A stretch of DNA of 21,718 nucleotides, from contig UQEF01000043.1 of the NCBI GenBank assembly GCA_900540045.1, positions 1 to 21,718 of the forward strand, written 5' to 3'. Of the stretch, positions 6,584 to 15,723 are shown piece by piece (positions within the stretch are counted from its first letter, which is position 1; the number at the start of each line of letters is the position of its first letter). Below the pieces are notes generated by a model. It made no database searches and was not told the DNA's origin. It saw only the letters and a program-made list of their open reading frames with translations. The DNA is from an uncultured Eubacteriales bacterium. Its GTDB lineage: Bacteria; Bacillota; Clostridia; Christensenellales; Aristaeellaceae. Made by a program: the position numbers and the translations under genes.

Positions 6584-7405
6584 CTACGGCTGCGGAGTCG
6601 TGCGCATACACAGATAGCTCAGCGGCAGAGAAACCGCCGCCGCGCCCAGCTGAATCCATTGCCACTGTTCCACCACGAACTGCGCCACCCGCGCAAGCCA
6701 CTGCATCCACTCAAGGCCCATGGCCAGGATCTCCGTTTCCGTACCGCTTTCCAGGATAACGGCTGTCTCGCGGACAAAAGGCATGAGCATGAGCATGACG
6801 CACACGAAGGGCACGCCGAGCACCACCGCCAGCGTCAGCCCACGCCCGCGCCTGAGGCAGCAGGCCAGCAGATAGAACAGGCAGGTCCACTCCAAAAGCC
6901 ACAAAAGCTGCTGCGGCAACCCTTCCAGCGACTCCCGCAGGGTATGGCCCAGCAGCGCCGCGCCCGTTGGCAGAGCGTCCGTATAGGCCGTCAGGGTGAA
7001 GCGGGCCGGCATCGTGCGGGAGAGAAGCAGGACCGTTCCCCCCGTCGCCAGGTTAATCAGCAGCGTGCCCATCAAAAATGCCGCCGCACCCAAAAACAAC
7101 GCCAGCACATTGCTCAGCCACACCGGAAAGCGCGCCGTGCCAAACCGGAGCAAAAACCGTGTGCGGCTGTGCGCCGCCAGGCAGGCGCATACCAGCAGCA
7201 GCGCCATGGTCAGGGAAAAATCGGACGACACGCCGGCCATATTCAGATCGCCCGCGCCCGCCAGGGCCGCGGCAATCGCGATCGCGTTGCCTGCCAGCAA
7301 AACCAGCAGGCCCCATCCAATCAGCCGACCCATCCACGCCCGGTGATACCGCATGGCGCCCAGGAAGCGCGAGCGCCGCATCCATCCCGCATGTTCAACC
7401 GGCAT
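6584..7405 (-). CDS. ABC-2 type transporter membrane subunit (predicted)
   Basis: A 273-residue polytopic membrane protein with about six hydrophobic segments (near residues 28-50, 64-78, 97-120, 165-183, 189-211 and 248-266). A cytoplasmic FGTARFPVWLSNVL loop (88-101) resembles the coupling region of Firmicute ABC-2 permeases. The start at 7405 has AAAGGAGG 9 bases upstream and overlaps the end of the upstream ATPase gene by 11 bases. That supports a two-component transporter (one ATPase, one membrane subunit). There is no signature that fixes the substrate; drug, lantibiotic or envelope-stress export are family possibilities only. I identify it mainly by topology and partnership. Confidence 0.7.
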   Translation of the reverse strand: MPVEHAGWMRRSRFLGAMRYHRAWMGRLIGWGLLVLLAGNAIAIAAALAGAGDLNMAGVSSDFSLTMALLLVCACLAAHSRTRFLLRFGTARFPVWLSNVLALFLGAAAFLMGTLLINLATGGTVLLLSRTMPARFTLTAYTDALPTGAALLGHTLRESLEGLPQQLLWLLEWTCLFYLLACCLRRGRGLTLAVVLGVPFVCVMLMLMPFVRETAVILESGTETEILAMGLEWMQWLARVAQFVVEQWQWIQLGAAAVSLPLSYLCMRTTPQP

Positions 7406-8297
7406 CGCGCTCCGCCTCCTTTCCTTCGGTCAAAAGCACAAACAGCCTCTGCAGGCTCACCGGCGCGGTCTGCACCCGGCCGCAGGCCCGAATGCGTTCG
7501 GCGTCCTCCGGCGCGTTCAGGCGCGTATAACGCACCAAAGTCCCGGCCACCTCTTCTTCCCGCAGGACCGCAAGACCCGCCGTCGCGGCGCGCACCTCCT
7601 CCGCCGAGCCCGATACGCACAGATACAGCCGCGTCATCTCCTCCGGCGAGCCCTGGGCCAGCAGCCGCCCGCCGTCGATCATCACGGCGTAATCCAGGGT
7701 GCGTGCAACCTCGTCAATCAGGTGTGTGCTGATCAGAAAGGTGCGCTCCGGCTCCCTCCTGTGCGCCGCCACGACCTCGTCATAAAACCGTTCACGCATC
7801 ACCGCGTCCAGGCCGAGGCTCGGCTCGTCAAATATGGTCAGCTCCGCCCCGGAGGCCAGGCCCGTGCACAGGAGCAATGCCGTCTGCATGCCGCGGCTGT
7901 ATCCCTTGAGCGGCTTTTTCAGCGGCAGCCCAAACAGCGGCATCAGCCGTCCCGCCTGTTCTTCCTGCCAGGAAGGAAACAGGCATCGGCACACGGCGAG
8001 AAACTCGGCGGCATTTTTCAAGCCACCAAAGTCCGGCGTATCTCCGATCAGGCACAGGCGGCCCAGCGTTTCCATCCCCACCGGCGCGCCCATCAGCTCG
8101 GCCTGCCCGCCCGTCTGCCGCAGCTGGCCGCTTACAATGCGCAGCAACGTGCTTTTTCCCGCGCCGTTTCGGCCCAGAAGGCCCGCTACCCGGCCCGCGG
8201 CCACCGAAAAATCCAGGCCGTCCAGCGCCACAGCCCGACCAAAGCGCTTTGTAAGGCCACATGCGCGGACGGCAGGTGCAACATTGGTTCCCATCAT
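7395..8297 (-). CDS. ABC-2 type transporter ATP-binding protein
   Basis: A 300-residue cytoplasmic ATPase for the adjacent membrane protein. The ABC domain covers about residues 10-215. It has Walker A GRNGAGKST (42-50), a signature in the unusual form YSRGM (133-137, for LSGGQ), Walker B IFDEPSLGLD with catalytic Glu158, and H-loop His192 in ISTHLIDE. The remaining C-terminal part of about 80 residues looks like the regulatory extension found in YtrB/CcmA-type exporters. YSRGM is common in that group, so activity is expected. The start at 8297 has AAAGGA 7 bases upstream; a second ATG at 8294 is possible. It lies just past the leuS terminator, and I see no convincing promoter of its own. No GntR-family regulator, often found with YtrB-type operons, is present. 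Confidence 0.9.
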   Translation of the reverse strand: MMGTNVAPAVRACGLTKRFGRAVALDGLDFSVAAGRVAGLLGRNGAGKSTLLRIVSGQLRQTGGQAELMGAPVGMETLGRLCLIGDTPDFGGLKNAAEFLAVCRCLFPSWQEEQAGRLMPLFGLPLKKPLKGYSRGMQTALLLCTGLASGAELTIFDEPSLGLDAVMRERFYDEVVAAHRREPERTFLISTHLIDEVARTLDYAVMIDGGRLLAQGSPEEMTRLYLCVSGSAEEVRAATAGLAVLREEEVAGTLVRYTRLNAPEDAERIRACGRVQTAPVSLQRLFVLLTEGKEAERDAG

Positions 8298-8311
8298 GAT
8301 AAAATCCTTTC

Positions 8312-8354
8312 AAAAAACGAATGCGGGAGAAAGGCGCGCACACCTCTCCCCCGC
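8312..8354 (-). terminator. Intrinsic terminator after leuS, upstream of the ABC-2 ATPase
   Basis: Minus-strand stem formed by TCTCCCCCGC (8345-8354) and GCGGGAGA (8323-8330), with one bulge, followed by ATTCG and then TTTTTT (8312-8317). It lies 8 bases past the leuS stop codon. Because the next gene starts only 15 bases later without a clear promoter, it may act as a partial terminator. Confidence 0.78.
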
Positions 8355-8362
8355 GTCGCCGC

Positions 8363-10783
8363 TTATTTCACAATCAAATTGCACAGGCGACCCGGCACAA
8401 AGATCACCTTTGCAATGGCTTTCCCGCCCACGATCTGCTGGATATCCGCGCGCTGGGGAAGCTCTTTCTCCGCCTGCTCGCGAGTCATGTCCGGCGAGAC
8501 CATAATGCGGCCGCGCACCTTGCCATTGACCTGCACGCCGATTTCCACCTCGGTGCGCTTCATGGCCTTTTCGTCGTAGGTGGGCCAGGGCTCGCGCGCG
8601 AGGCCGCTGCCAAAGCCCATCTGCTCCCACATCTCCTCGCAGATGTGCGGGGCCACGGGGCTGAGCAGGAGAATCAGCGTGCGCAGCTCCTCGCGGGTGC
8701 AGCCGCCGGCGGCGTAGAACTCGTTAACCAGCGACATCATGGCGGCGATGGCCGTGTTGTACTTCATGGCCTCGTAGTCCTCGCCCACCTTCTTGATGGT
8801 CTCATGCATCAGCGGGGTGAGTGCCTTGGAGTAGCCCTCGCCGGGCAAAATCATGTCCTGAAGCCGCCACACACGGTCCAGGAAGCGGCGGCAGCCGCGA
8901 GCGCCGTTGGTGGACCACGGGATGGCCTGATCGAAGGCGCCCATGAACATCTCATAGAGGCGGAAGGCATCCGCGCCCAGCTCATTGACGATGTCGTCGG
9001 GGTTGATGACGTTGCCGCGGGACTTGGACATCTTCTCGTTGTTCTCTCCCAGAATCATGCCGTGGCTGGTGCGCTTCTGGTACGGCTCCGGGGCCTTGAC
9101 CAGCCCCAGGTCATGCAAAAACAGGTGCCAGAACCGGCTGTAGAGCAGGTGCAGCGTGGTGTGCTCCATGCCGCCGTTGTACCAGTCCACGGGCATGAAG
9201 TAATCCAGCGCCTCCTGGCTGGCAAATTCCTTGTCGTTATGCGGATCGCAGTAGCGAAGGAAGTACCAGCTGGAACCTGCCCACTGGGGCATGGTATCGG
9301 TTTCGCGCTTGGCAGGGCCGCCGCACTTGGGGCAGGTGGTATTGACCCAGTCGGTCATGGTTGCCAGGGGGCTTTCGCCGCTGTCGGTGGGCTCGTAGTT
9401 TTCCACGTCGGGCAGGAGTACGGGCAGGTCGCTCTCCGGCACGGGCACGGTACCGCAGTGCGGGCAGTGCACCACGGGGATGGGCTCGCCCCAGTAGCGC
9501 TGGCGGCTGAACACCCAGTCACGCAGCTTGTAGTTGACCTTGCGCTCGCCCAAGCCCTTTTCCACCAGCCAGTCGATGATCTTCTTCTTGGCGTCGGCCA
9601 CGCGCAGGCCGTTGAGGAAATCGCTGTTGCACAGCACGCCGTCCACGATATCGGTATAGGCTTCCTTGGTGATGTCGCCACCCGAAACCACCTCCACCAT
9701 GGGGATGCCAAACTTGGTGGCGAACTCCCAGTCACGGGTGTCATGCGCAGGCACGGCCATGATGGCGCCGGTACCATAGCTCATGAGCACATAGTCGCTG
9801 ACCCAGATGGGGATCTCCTTGCCATTGACAGGGTTGACGGCGCGGATGCCGTCGATCTGAACGCCGGTCTTGTCCTTTGCCAGCTCCGTGCGCTCAAAGT
9901 CGCTCTTCTTGGCAGCCTCGTCGCGGTAGGCGGCGATGGCGGCGTAGTTGGCGATCTCATCCTTGTACTTCTCGATGAGCGGATGTTCGGGGCTCACAAC
10001 CATGTAGGTCGCGCCAAAGAGCGTATCGGGCCGGGTGGTAAACACGCGCAGCTTCTCGTCCTTGCCGGCGAGCTGGAAGTCCACCTCCGCGCCCTCGCTG
10101 CGGCCGATCCAGTTGCGCTGCTGGGTCTTGACCGCGTCGATGAAATCGACATGGTCCAGCCCGTCCAGCAGTTTCTGCGCGTACTTGGTGATGCGCAGCA
10201 TCCACTGGCTCTTGACCCGCCGCACCACCTGGCTGCCGCAGCGCTCGCACACGCCGCCCACGACCTCTTCGTTGGCCAGGCCGCACTTGCAGCCGGTGCA
10301 CCAGTTGATGGGCATCTCGGCCTTGTAAGCCAGGCCGTTTTCCAGCAGTTTCAGGAAAATCCACTGGGTCCATTTATAGTAGGAAGGATCGGTGGTGTTG
10401 ACCTCACGCGTATAGTCGAAGCTGAAACCCAGGCGCTGGAGCTGCTCGCGGAAGTGGTCGATGTTCTTTTTGGTAACCACGGCAGGATGGACCTTGTTTT
10501 TGATGGCATAGTTCTCCGTGGGCAGGCCAAAGGCGTCGTACCCGATGGGGTAAAGGACGTTGTAGCCCTCCATGCGGCGCTTGCGGGCGATGATGTCCAG
10601 CGCCGTGTTGGAACGCGGATGGCCCACATGCAGGCCATTTCCGCTGGGGTAGGGGAACTCGATGAGGCAATAGTATTTGGGCTTGCCGCTGGGAAACTCG
10701 GCATTGAACACGCCGCTGTCCAGCCAACGCTTCTGCCATTTCTTTTCAATCTGTTCGGGGTTGTACGCGGGACGCTGTTGCAT
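8363..10783 (-). CDS. leuS: Leucyl-tRNA synthetase
   Basis: Charges tRNA(Leu) with leucine and proofreads near-cognate amino acids. The 806-residue length is standard for bacteria. The class I signatures are HVGH (52-55) and KMSKS (584-588). A Cys-rich zinc segment (WCTGC at about 161 to ERCG at 183) and a second CPHCG/CPKCG pair (440-444, 484-488) are present. The CP1 editing domain is represented by the Thr-rich [12 protein letters not shown] (249-260) and [18 protein letters not shown] (337-354). The start has AAGGAG about 9 bases upstream. The GT-C membrane protein gene ends 41 bases upstream with no terminator between them, so leuS probably depends on the gltX promoter. Confidence 0.98.
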   Translation of the reverse strand: MQQRPAYNPEQIEKKWQKRWLDSGVFNAEFPSGKPKYYCLIEFPYPSGNGLHVGHPRSNTALDIIARKRRMEGYNVLYPIGYDAFGLPTENYAIKNKVHPAVVTKKNIDHFREQLQRLGFSFDYTREVNTTDPSYYKWTQWIFLKLLENGLAYKAEMPINWCTGCKCGLANEEVVGGVCERCGSQVVRRVKSQWMLRITKYAQKLLDGLDHVDFIDAVKTQQRNWIGRSEGAEVDFQLAGKDEKLRVFTTRPDTLFGATYMVVSPEHPLIEKYKDEIANYAAIAAYRDEAAKKSDFERTELAKDKTGVQIDGIRAVNPVNGKEIPIWVSDYVLMSYGTGAIMAVPAHDTRDWEFATKFGIPMVEVVSGGDITKEAYTDIVDGVLCNSDFLNGLRVADAKKKIIDWLVEKGLGERKVNYKLRDWVFSRQRYWGEPIPVVHCPHCGTVPVPESDLPVLLPDVENYEPTDSGESPLATMTDWVNTTCPKCGGPAKRETDTMPQWAGSSWYFLRYCDPHNDKEFASQEALDYFMPVDWYNGGMEHTTLHLLYSRFWHLFLHDLGLVKAPEPYQKRTSHGMILGENNEKMSKSRGNVINPDDIVNELGADAFRLYEMFMGAFDQAIPWSTNGARGCRRFLDRVWRLQDMILPGEGYSKALTPLMHETIKKVGEDYEAMKYNTAIAAMMSLVNEFYAAGGCTREELRTLILLLSPVAPHICEEMWEQMGFGSGLAREPWPTYDEKAMKRTEVEIGVQVNGKVRGRIMVSPDMTREQAEKELPQRADIQQIVGGKAIAKVIFVPGRLCNLIVK

Positions 10784-10824
10784 GGATGCTCTCTCCTTTT
10801 GGCTGTTTTTACGGCCTGTTATTG

Positions 10825-12480
10825 TTAATGCCAGAGATCGTCAGGGGTAATTTCATAGGCGCGGGTATACCAGTATTCAAAGATTGGCGACAGCTGAGGG
10901 AAGGCCTGTTCAAATCTGGCTCTATCGCTTTCGGATACAAAAACGACCAGCTTCGGGGGCAGGTTTTCAGCTGCAAAGGCGGTCCTTGACGTTCCCCATG
11001 GGTATACGGTGAGAACCGTAGAGCCGTCCCACTCGCCCAGATTCAGCGGAGCGACCGTCAATTCGGCATCCGTCAGCTCCATCATCACAGTAGCGTACCA
11101 GTATGGGGCCAACGCGTGCGTATAGCCGTTCTGTTTCATGAAATCGATATAGACGCGGGCCGTGTCCACCAGATGAAGGTCCTGCCATGACAGGCCGGTC
11201 CAGTCATCCATGTCCCATTGATCCACCGTGAGATAATAAAGGGTATATGCGCCCTGAAACAGGAAGCACGCGCAGGTCAGAAGAATCAGCAGCTTTCTGC
11301 ACGCAGACGCCGCGTGGTCCTTCAGCCGGGCAAGCTCCGAGGCCAGCACCGGATAGGCGAACGCCACGACTGGCACATAGTACAGCTGATAATACCGGGA
11401 AGTTGAATCGAAGATGAAAACCAGGGTGGTGGTTACAAACGATGCGAAGAGGAGGCTCGGAGCCATTCGTTCCGCGACGGGCGCGCGCGTGTTCCAGATG
11501 TTTGCCGCCGATACGCAAAGCAGGTAGCCAAAGCTCATAAGCGCCGCAAGCAGCGATACGCCTGTCAGGCCGATCAGCGGCAGGGTGGAGCTTCTCACCC
11601 CGGAGGCGACGAGCCAGGCGTTAAAGATGCTGGTGTAATGCTCCGGCTTTTCTGCAGGGAAGAAAAAGGTGGATGACGCATCCGAGATATCGTAGAAGGG
11701 CAGCAGCACCTTGATATTCAAGACATAGCCGATTGCAAAGAACAGGCAGCTGCCCATCAGAATCCACACCAGCCGCATGGCGTCACTTCTGAAGAAGGAC
11801 GGCTCCTCTCCGAGCAGGCGGCCGTTTTCCCACCGGTAGCGGCGCAGCGTGAGCAAAACCTGCACCGCGGCAAACGCCAGCATGGGCGCTCCCAGAATCA
11901 TCATATGCCGGACGCCGTTAAGGCCGACATAAAGCCACAAAGCCGCCAGAAGGCAGGCAGGCAAAACCGCCTTGCGCGCGCTGCGCGCCTCCATCAGCCA
12001 CAGCGTGAAGCCAACCATCCAAAAGGCGTTGGTCAGATAGAGGGCATAGTACAGATGGTAGACCACGATGCGGGCATAGGGAACGCTGAAGGGCAGAAGC
12101 AGCAGCGCGGCGGCAATGGCTCTGACGCGCAGGGAGCCGATATGCGCCCGGCGGCACAGGAAGAAGAATGAAAGCACATAGAGTGCCTGTACCAATAGCG
12201 TTCCGCAAATGCGTACCAAGGACCAGTCGTCGGAAAAGAGGAAAAACAGCCCGAATACCGCGTTGACATCCAGCAGCCGCACTTCCGTTGTACCATACAT
12301 CGCATTGGTAAATGGATTGCGCTCCTGTGCGATTATCAGTCCGCGATATAGGTATTCGGATGCATCCCCGTCCAATATGTTGTGAGCGATGAACACATCC
12401 ATCCCGATCGTGAGCAGTATGACAGCGGCAAAGAAAATCCAGTGCCACTGTCTTAACACGCCCCTGAAACAGGCCTTCAT
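10825..12480 (-). CDS. Polytopic membrane protein, GT-C glycosyltransferase-like
   Basis: A 551-residue integral membrane protein with about ten hydrophobic segments followed by a soluble C-terminal domain of about 130 residues. The first segment (12-32) leads into an extracytoplasmic loop with DGDASEYL (D37, D39, E42), the place where GT-C enzymes (ArnT/PMT-like, lipid-phosphate-sugar dependent) carry their catalytic acidic motif. This topology, not a specific family match, is the basis for the call. Such enzymes decorate wall polymers, lipids or proteins on the outer face. RBS-like AGGGGG lies upstream of the ATG at 12480. It sits 31 bases after gltX and 41 bases before leuS without visible terminators, so it appears embedded in a tRNA-synthetase operon. 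Donor and acceptor are unknown. Confidence 0.65.
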   Translation of the reverse strand: MKACFRGVLRQWHWIFFAAVILLTIGMDVFIAHNILDGDASEYLYRGLIIAQERNPFTNAMYGTTEVRLLDVNAVFGLFFLFSDDWSLVRICGTLLVQALYVLSFFFLCRRAHIGSLRVRAIAAALLLLPFSVPYARIVVYHLYYALYLTNAFWMVGFTLWLMEARSARKAVLPACLLAALWLYVGLNGVRHMMILGAPMLAFAAVQVLLTLRRYRWENGRLLGEEPSFFRSDAMRLVWILMGSCLFFAIGYVLNIKVLLPFYDISDASSTFFFPAEKPEHYTSIFNAWLVASGVRSSTLPLIGLTGVSLLAALMSFGYLLCVSAANIWNTRAPVAERMAPSLLFASFVTTTLVFIFDSTSRYYQLYYVPVVAFAYPVLASELARLKDHAASACRKLLILLTCACFLFQGAYTLYYLTVDQWDMDDWTGLSWQDLHLVDTARVYIDFMKQNGYTHALAPYWYATVMMELTDAELTVAPLNLGEWDGSTVLTVYPWGTSRTAFAAENLPPKLVVFVSESDRARFEQAFPQLSPIFEYWYTRAYEITPDDLWH

Positions 12481-12511
12481 CCCCGTTTCCCCCTACTCGT
12501 ATGGTATCCCC

Positions 12512-13960
12512 TTACCCCCGCAGCAGCTCAATGCCCTTGTCGATCCGGCGCAGGCTTTCATCCCTGCCCAGCAGGTAGGCGATCTCGGTCGCGCCGCCGG
12601 GGGTGGAAGCCTGACCGGAAAGGGCCGTGCGCACGGGCCACATCATCTGGCCGGTCTTGAGCCCGTTTTCGGCGGCCAGCGCCATCAGGCAATCCTTGAC
12701 GGCCTCCTCGGTAAAGGATTCCAGCGAAGCCATCGCAGGCCGGGCCAGCTCCAGCGCGCGCAGGGCCACGACGCTGTCGGTTTTCATTTTCTTGTGGGTG
12801 TAAAGCTCCACGCCATACTCCGGCAGTTCGGCCAAAAAGCGCACCATATCCGGCACCCGGTCAAAGACCTCGGTGCGGGTATGCATCAGCTCGGCCAGAC
12901 GGCGGTAGTCGATGCCCTTGCCTGCCAGCACGCGGTCAAACCACGGCGTTGCCATGGCCAGATACTCCTCAAAGGGCATGCGGGTGATGTACTCATGGTT
13001 GAACCAGACCAGCTTCTCGGTGTTGAAGATGGCCGGCGCCTTGCTAAGCCCCTTGAGGTCAAAGGCCTGCACCAGCTCGTCCAGCGTGAAAAACTCCCGC
13101 TCGTCCCCCGGACTCCAGCCCAGAAGCGCGATAAAGTTGATGATCGCGTCGCGCACATAGCCCTGGGCCAGCAGGTCCTCGAAGCTGGGGTCGCCGTAGC
13201 GCTTGCTGAGCTTGCGGGTGGCGTCCTTCATGACGGGGCTGAGGTGGATATAGATGGGCGGCTCCCAGCCAAAGGCCTCGTAGAGCAGGTTGTACTTGGG
13301 CGCGGAGCTCAGATACTCGGTGCCGCGCATGACATGGGTGATGCCCATGAGGTGGTCGTCGATGACGTTGGCAAAGTTATAGGTGGGCAGACCGTCGGCC
13401 TTGATGAGCACGTTGTCGTCCAGCGTATCGCAGGGGGCCTCGACGTGGCCGTAGAGCGCGTCGTCAAAGCTGGCCGTTCCGGTGAGGGGAATGTTCTGCC
13501 GGATGACGAACGGCTCGCCGCTCTGCATGCGGCGCAGGGCCTCCTCCTTGGGAATGTTCAGGCAGTGCTTGTCATACTTCCACTGCTCGCCGCGGGCCGT
13601 GGCCGCGTCGCGCCGGGCCTGGAGCTCCTCCTTGGTACAAAAGCACGGATAGGCGGCGCCGCTCTCCACCAGCTGCATGGCATAGGGCAGGTAGATGCCG
13701 CGCCGCTGGGTCTGGATGTAGGGGCCGTAGTCGCCGCCGACATCCGGGCCCTCGTCGTATTCCAGCCCCGCCTCCCGCAGGCTCTTGTAGATCAGCTCCA
13801 CCGCGCCGGGCACCTCGCGTTCCTGATCGGTGTCCTCGATGCGCAGGATGAACTTGCCCCCGTTCTTCTTGGCGAACAGGTAGGTGTAGAGGGCGGTGCG
13901 CAATCCGCCCAGGTGCAGATAGCCCGTGGGGCTGGGCGCGAACCGGGTACGTACGGTCAT
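12512..13960 (-). CDS. gltX: Glutamyl-tRNA synthetase
   Basis: Charges tRNA(Glu), a class I synthetase. The product is 482 residues, normal for the bacterial type. The N-terminal FAPSPTGYLHLGG contains the HIGH-equivalent HLGG (16-19). The KMSKS loop reads KLSKR (250-254), a usual GltX variant. CFC (106-108) with Cys133 resembles the zinc-site remnant seen in many GluRS. The catalytic segment LPTYNFANVIDDHLM (191-205) is present. AAAGGAGG lies 6 bases before the ATG at 13960. It heads a run with a GT-C gene and leuS, behind its own promoter. As a separate glnS is also encoded here, this enzyme could be the discriminating form that charges only tRNA(Glu); that is inference. Confidence 0.97.
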   Translation of the reverse strand: MTVRTRFAPSPTGYLHLGGLRTALYTYLFAKKNGGKFILRIEDTDQEREVPGAVELIYKSLREAGLEYDEGPDVGGDYGPYIQTQRRGIYLPYAMQLVESGAAYPCFCTKEELQARRDAATARGEQWKYDKHCLNIPKEEALRRMQSGEPFVIRQNIPLTGTASFDDALYGHVEAPCDTLDDNVLIKADGLPTYNFANVIDDHLMGITHVMRGTEYLSSAPKYNLLYEAFGWEPPIYIHLSPVMKDATRKLSKRYGDPSFEDLLAQGYVRDAIINFIALLGWSPGDEREFFTLDELVQAFDLKGLSKAPAIFNTEKLVWFNHEYITRMPFEEYLAMATPWFDRVLAGKGIDYRRLAELMHTRTEVFDRVPDMVRFLAELPEYGVELYTHKKMKTDSVVALRALELARPAMASLESFTEEAVKDCLMALAAENGLKTGQMMWPVRTALSGQASTPGGATEIAYLLGRDESLRRIDKGIELLRG

Positions 13961-13988
13961 GGGGAGCCTCCTTTATGATGAACAGGAA

Positions 13989-14007
13989 TTGGATTTCAGG
14001 CATCCAA
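13989..14007 (-). other. Small hairpin at the 5' end of the gltX transcript
   Basis: TTGGAT and ATCCAA arms (13989-13994, 14002-14007) around a 7-base loop, directly downstream of the predicted transcription start. A 5'-terminal hairpin could protect the mRNA. The leader is about 50 bases, too short for a T-box. Confidence 0.4.
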
Positions 14008-14014
14008 CTTATAT

Positions 14015-14042
14015 ATTATATCCAGAAACAAAAATTTGTCGA
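14015..14042 (-). promoter_or_regulatory. Sigma-A promoter of the gltX-GT-C-leuS unit
   Basis: On the minus strand, TCGACA (14037-14042), a 16-base spacer and TATAAT (14015-14020). It lies in the 197-base region divergent from the plus-strand GT-C gene. Confidence 0.78.
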
Positions 14043-14081
14043 TGGTCTTTGACAACAAGTCTTGCATCCAACGCTCCGTGC

Positions 14082-14110
14082 TTGACAAGCGCACTTTGCT
14101 CGCTTATCAT
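14082..14110 (+). promoter_or_regulatory. Sigma-A promoter of the plus-strand GT-C gene
   Basis: TTGACA (14082-14087), a 17-base spacer and TATCAT (14105-14110), placing the start of transcription near 14117 with a leader of about 40 bases. Another TTGACA at 14049-14054 has no matching -10. Confidence 0.8.
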
Positions 14111-14157
14111 TTGATCATCCTCAAGAACTTTGAAACGCAGAAAGGATGCGGTCCGTT

Positions 14158-15651
14158 ATGAAGGCGCTGCTGCGGCTCCTCTACGCAGCGGCCATGGGCG
14201 TCACCCTTGCGCTGCTGCTGTTTTGGGAACACCTGGAATACATCTACAAACGCGAATTTGCCTTGAGCAATGCCGCCCTGCTTGCGCTGGACGCGGTGGT
14301 GTTGGCGTTGCTGGCGGCCGCCGCCGTCCTCATGCGCCGCAAAGGGAGATTGTCTTTTCCTTTGAGCAGCCACGCCGCAAGGGCGGCGCGCATTTTGATG
14401 GCAGCTGTGCTCTTTGGCGCGCAGCTTGCTCTGTGCCTCAACAACCTGTTCGAGGCGGGCTGGGATGTGGCGGGCATTGTGGAGAGTACGCGAGTGCTGG
14501 CTAACGGCGGCGTGTTGCAGCATGATTATTATTCCATGTATCCCAACAACCTCATGAGCGTCTATCTCTATGGTGTAGTCAGCCTGCTGCTCAAAGCGAC
14601 CGGCCTGTGGGAAACGATCGGCTTTCCGGTAGATATCGGAGCTTTCAGCATTCTTAACTGCATCCTGAGCAGCCTGACCGGCATCCTGCTGTGGCGCTGT
14701 GCGCGCCGGCTGACATGCAGCAAAGGTACCGCCGATATCGTATGGCTCCTTTATGCCGGGCTGATCGGCCTGTCGCCATGGCTGATTGTGCCCTATTCCG
14801 ATTCACTCTCTTTGCTGTTTCCCACGTTGCTGCTCTCCATCAGCCTGCATCCCTTCAGACGGAGTTGGACACGCTGGAGCCTGCTGGGCGCCGTGGGCGC
14901 ACTGGGCTACGCTGTCAAGCCGCAGGGCGCAGTCATGCTGATTGCCATCATTCTTGGGCGGCTGATCTGCGATGTACTGCCCGTATGGCACGGACGCACA
15001 TCCGGCAGGATTCGCCAGTGGGCCTGCGCCGGCTTGGCGCTGTGCCTAACCGCCGTCGTATGCTTTGGGCTCATCGGCGGGTTGGCCCCTCTGTTCGGCT
15101 TTAAGCTTGCTCCGGAAGAGGCGCTTGGCGCGCCGCATTTTCTGATGATGGGCCTCAACCAGGAAACCAACGGCAGCTACTACCGGTGGGACGTAAGCTA
15201 TTCCGTATCCTTTCCCACCCGCTGGGAACGGTTAAAGGCAAATATCGACCTTGCGCTGCACCGCGTCCTGTGGATGGGGCCGGGAGATCTGGCGCTGCAT
15301 GAGGCCAAAAAGGCGCTGGTCAATTTCAACGACGGAACCTTCGCCTGGAAGATGGACGGCGGTGAGCGCTTTTCCATCAGCGGCGGTCCCGTCTTTCCCG
15401 CGGAACACGAGCTTATCTGGAGCACGGCGCTGCAGGCGCTGTGGCTTGGCGTCCTGGGCGGGTGCCTTCTCTATGCCTTCGCAGCGGCGGACCGCAATAG
15501 CGTGACCCTGTGGCTGTGCCTGCTGGGTGTAATGGCGATGGTCATGCTATTTGAATGCCGCGCCCGCTATCTCTATGCCAACGTGCCCATCTTTATCCTG
15601 GCGGCGGTTCTGGGTGCCCGCAGCCTCGCTGCCCGCGTGCGCGGGCGATGA
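14158..15651 (+). CDS. Polytopic membrane protein, GT-C glycosyltransferase-like
   Basis: A 497-residue membrane protein with ten or more hydrophobic segments. After two N-terminal segments (about 5-22, 38-58) and a third (78-96), an external loop holds GWDVAGIVEST (101-111; D103 and E109 as candidate catalytic acids) and then DYYSMYPNN (123-131). This arrangement is typical of GT-C enzymes that use lipid-linked sugar donors. A later loop of about 100 residues (about 300-400) is hydrophilic. I chose the ATG at 14158, since AAAGGA lies 11 bases upstream, whereas the ATG at 14146 is fused to that site. It is monocistronic, with its own promoter and a terminator after the stop. It shows no obvious similarity to the other GT-C-like gene in this window beyond topology. 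Confidence 0.68.
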   Translation: MKALLRLLYAAAMGVTLALLLFWEHLEYIYKREFALSNAALLALDAVVLALLAAAAVLMRRKGRLSFPLSSHAARAARILMAAVLFGAQLALCLNNLFEAGWDVAGIVESTRVLANGGVLQHDYYSMYPNNLMSVYLYGVVSLLLKATGLWETIGFPVDIGAFSILNCILSSLTGILLWRCARRLTCSKGTADIVWLLYAGLIGLSPWLIVPYSDSLSLLFPTLLLSISLHPFRRSWTRWSLLGAVGALGYAVKPQGAVMLIAIILGRLICDVLPVWHGRTSGRIRQWACAGLALCLTAVVCFGLIGGLAPLFGFKLAPEEALGAPHFLMMGLNQETNGSYYRWDVSYSVSFPTRWERLKANIDLALHRVLWMGPGDLALHEAKKALVNFNDGTFAWKMDGGERFSISGGPVFPAEHELIWSTALQALWLGVLGGCLLYAFAAADRNSVTLWLCLLGVMAMVMLFECRARYLYANVPIFILAAVLGARSLAARVRGR

Positions 15652-15671
15652 TAGATTCCCGACAGATACAG

Positions 15672-15708
15672 CGCGCGGCAGACGGCCGATAAAGCCGTCT
15701 GCCGCGCG
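15672..15708. terminator. Shared hairpin between convergent GT-C and glnS genes
   Basis: A perfect 15-bp stem (15672-15686 with 15694-15708) and a 7-base loop, lying between the stop of the plus-strand gene and the stop of glnS. On the plus strand it is followed by TTCTGCGTTGTTT, a weak T-tract; the minus-strand side has none. It probably acts for both. Confidence 0.82.
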
Positions 15709-15723
15709 TTCTGCGTTGTTTCC

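Noticed and set aside
8321..10828. 835-residue plus-strand ORF opposite leuS
   Set aside because: Mirrors leuS across its whole length, with no recognisable domain. Long antisense frames are expected in GC-rich genes that avoid certain codons.
12512..13960. KLSKR instead of KMSKS in GltX as a defect
   Set aside because: This variant is common in functional bacterial GluRS.
12389..13978. 529-residue plus-strand ORF opposite gltX
   Set aside because: Same reason: full overlap with a certain gene, His/Gly/Val-rich low-information translation.
13961..14157. Possible T-box or other riboswitch ahead of gltX
   Set aside because: The predicted promoter leaves only about 50 leader bases with one small hairpin, with no T-box motif or terminator/antiterminator pair.
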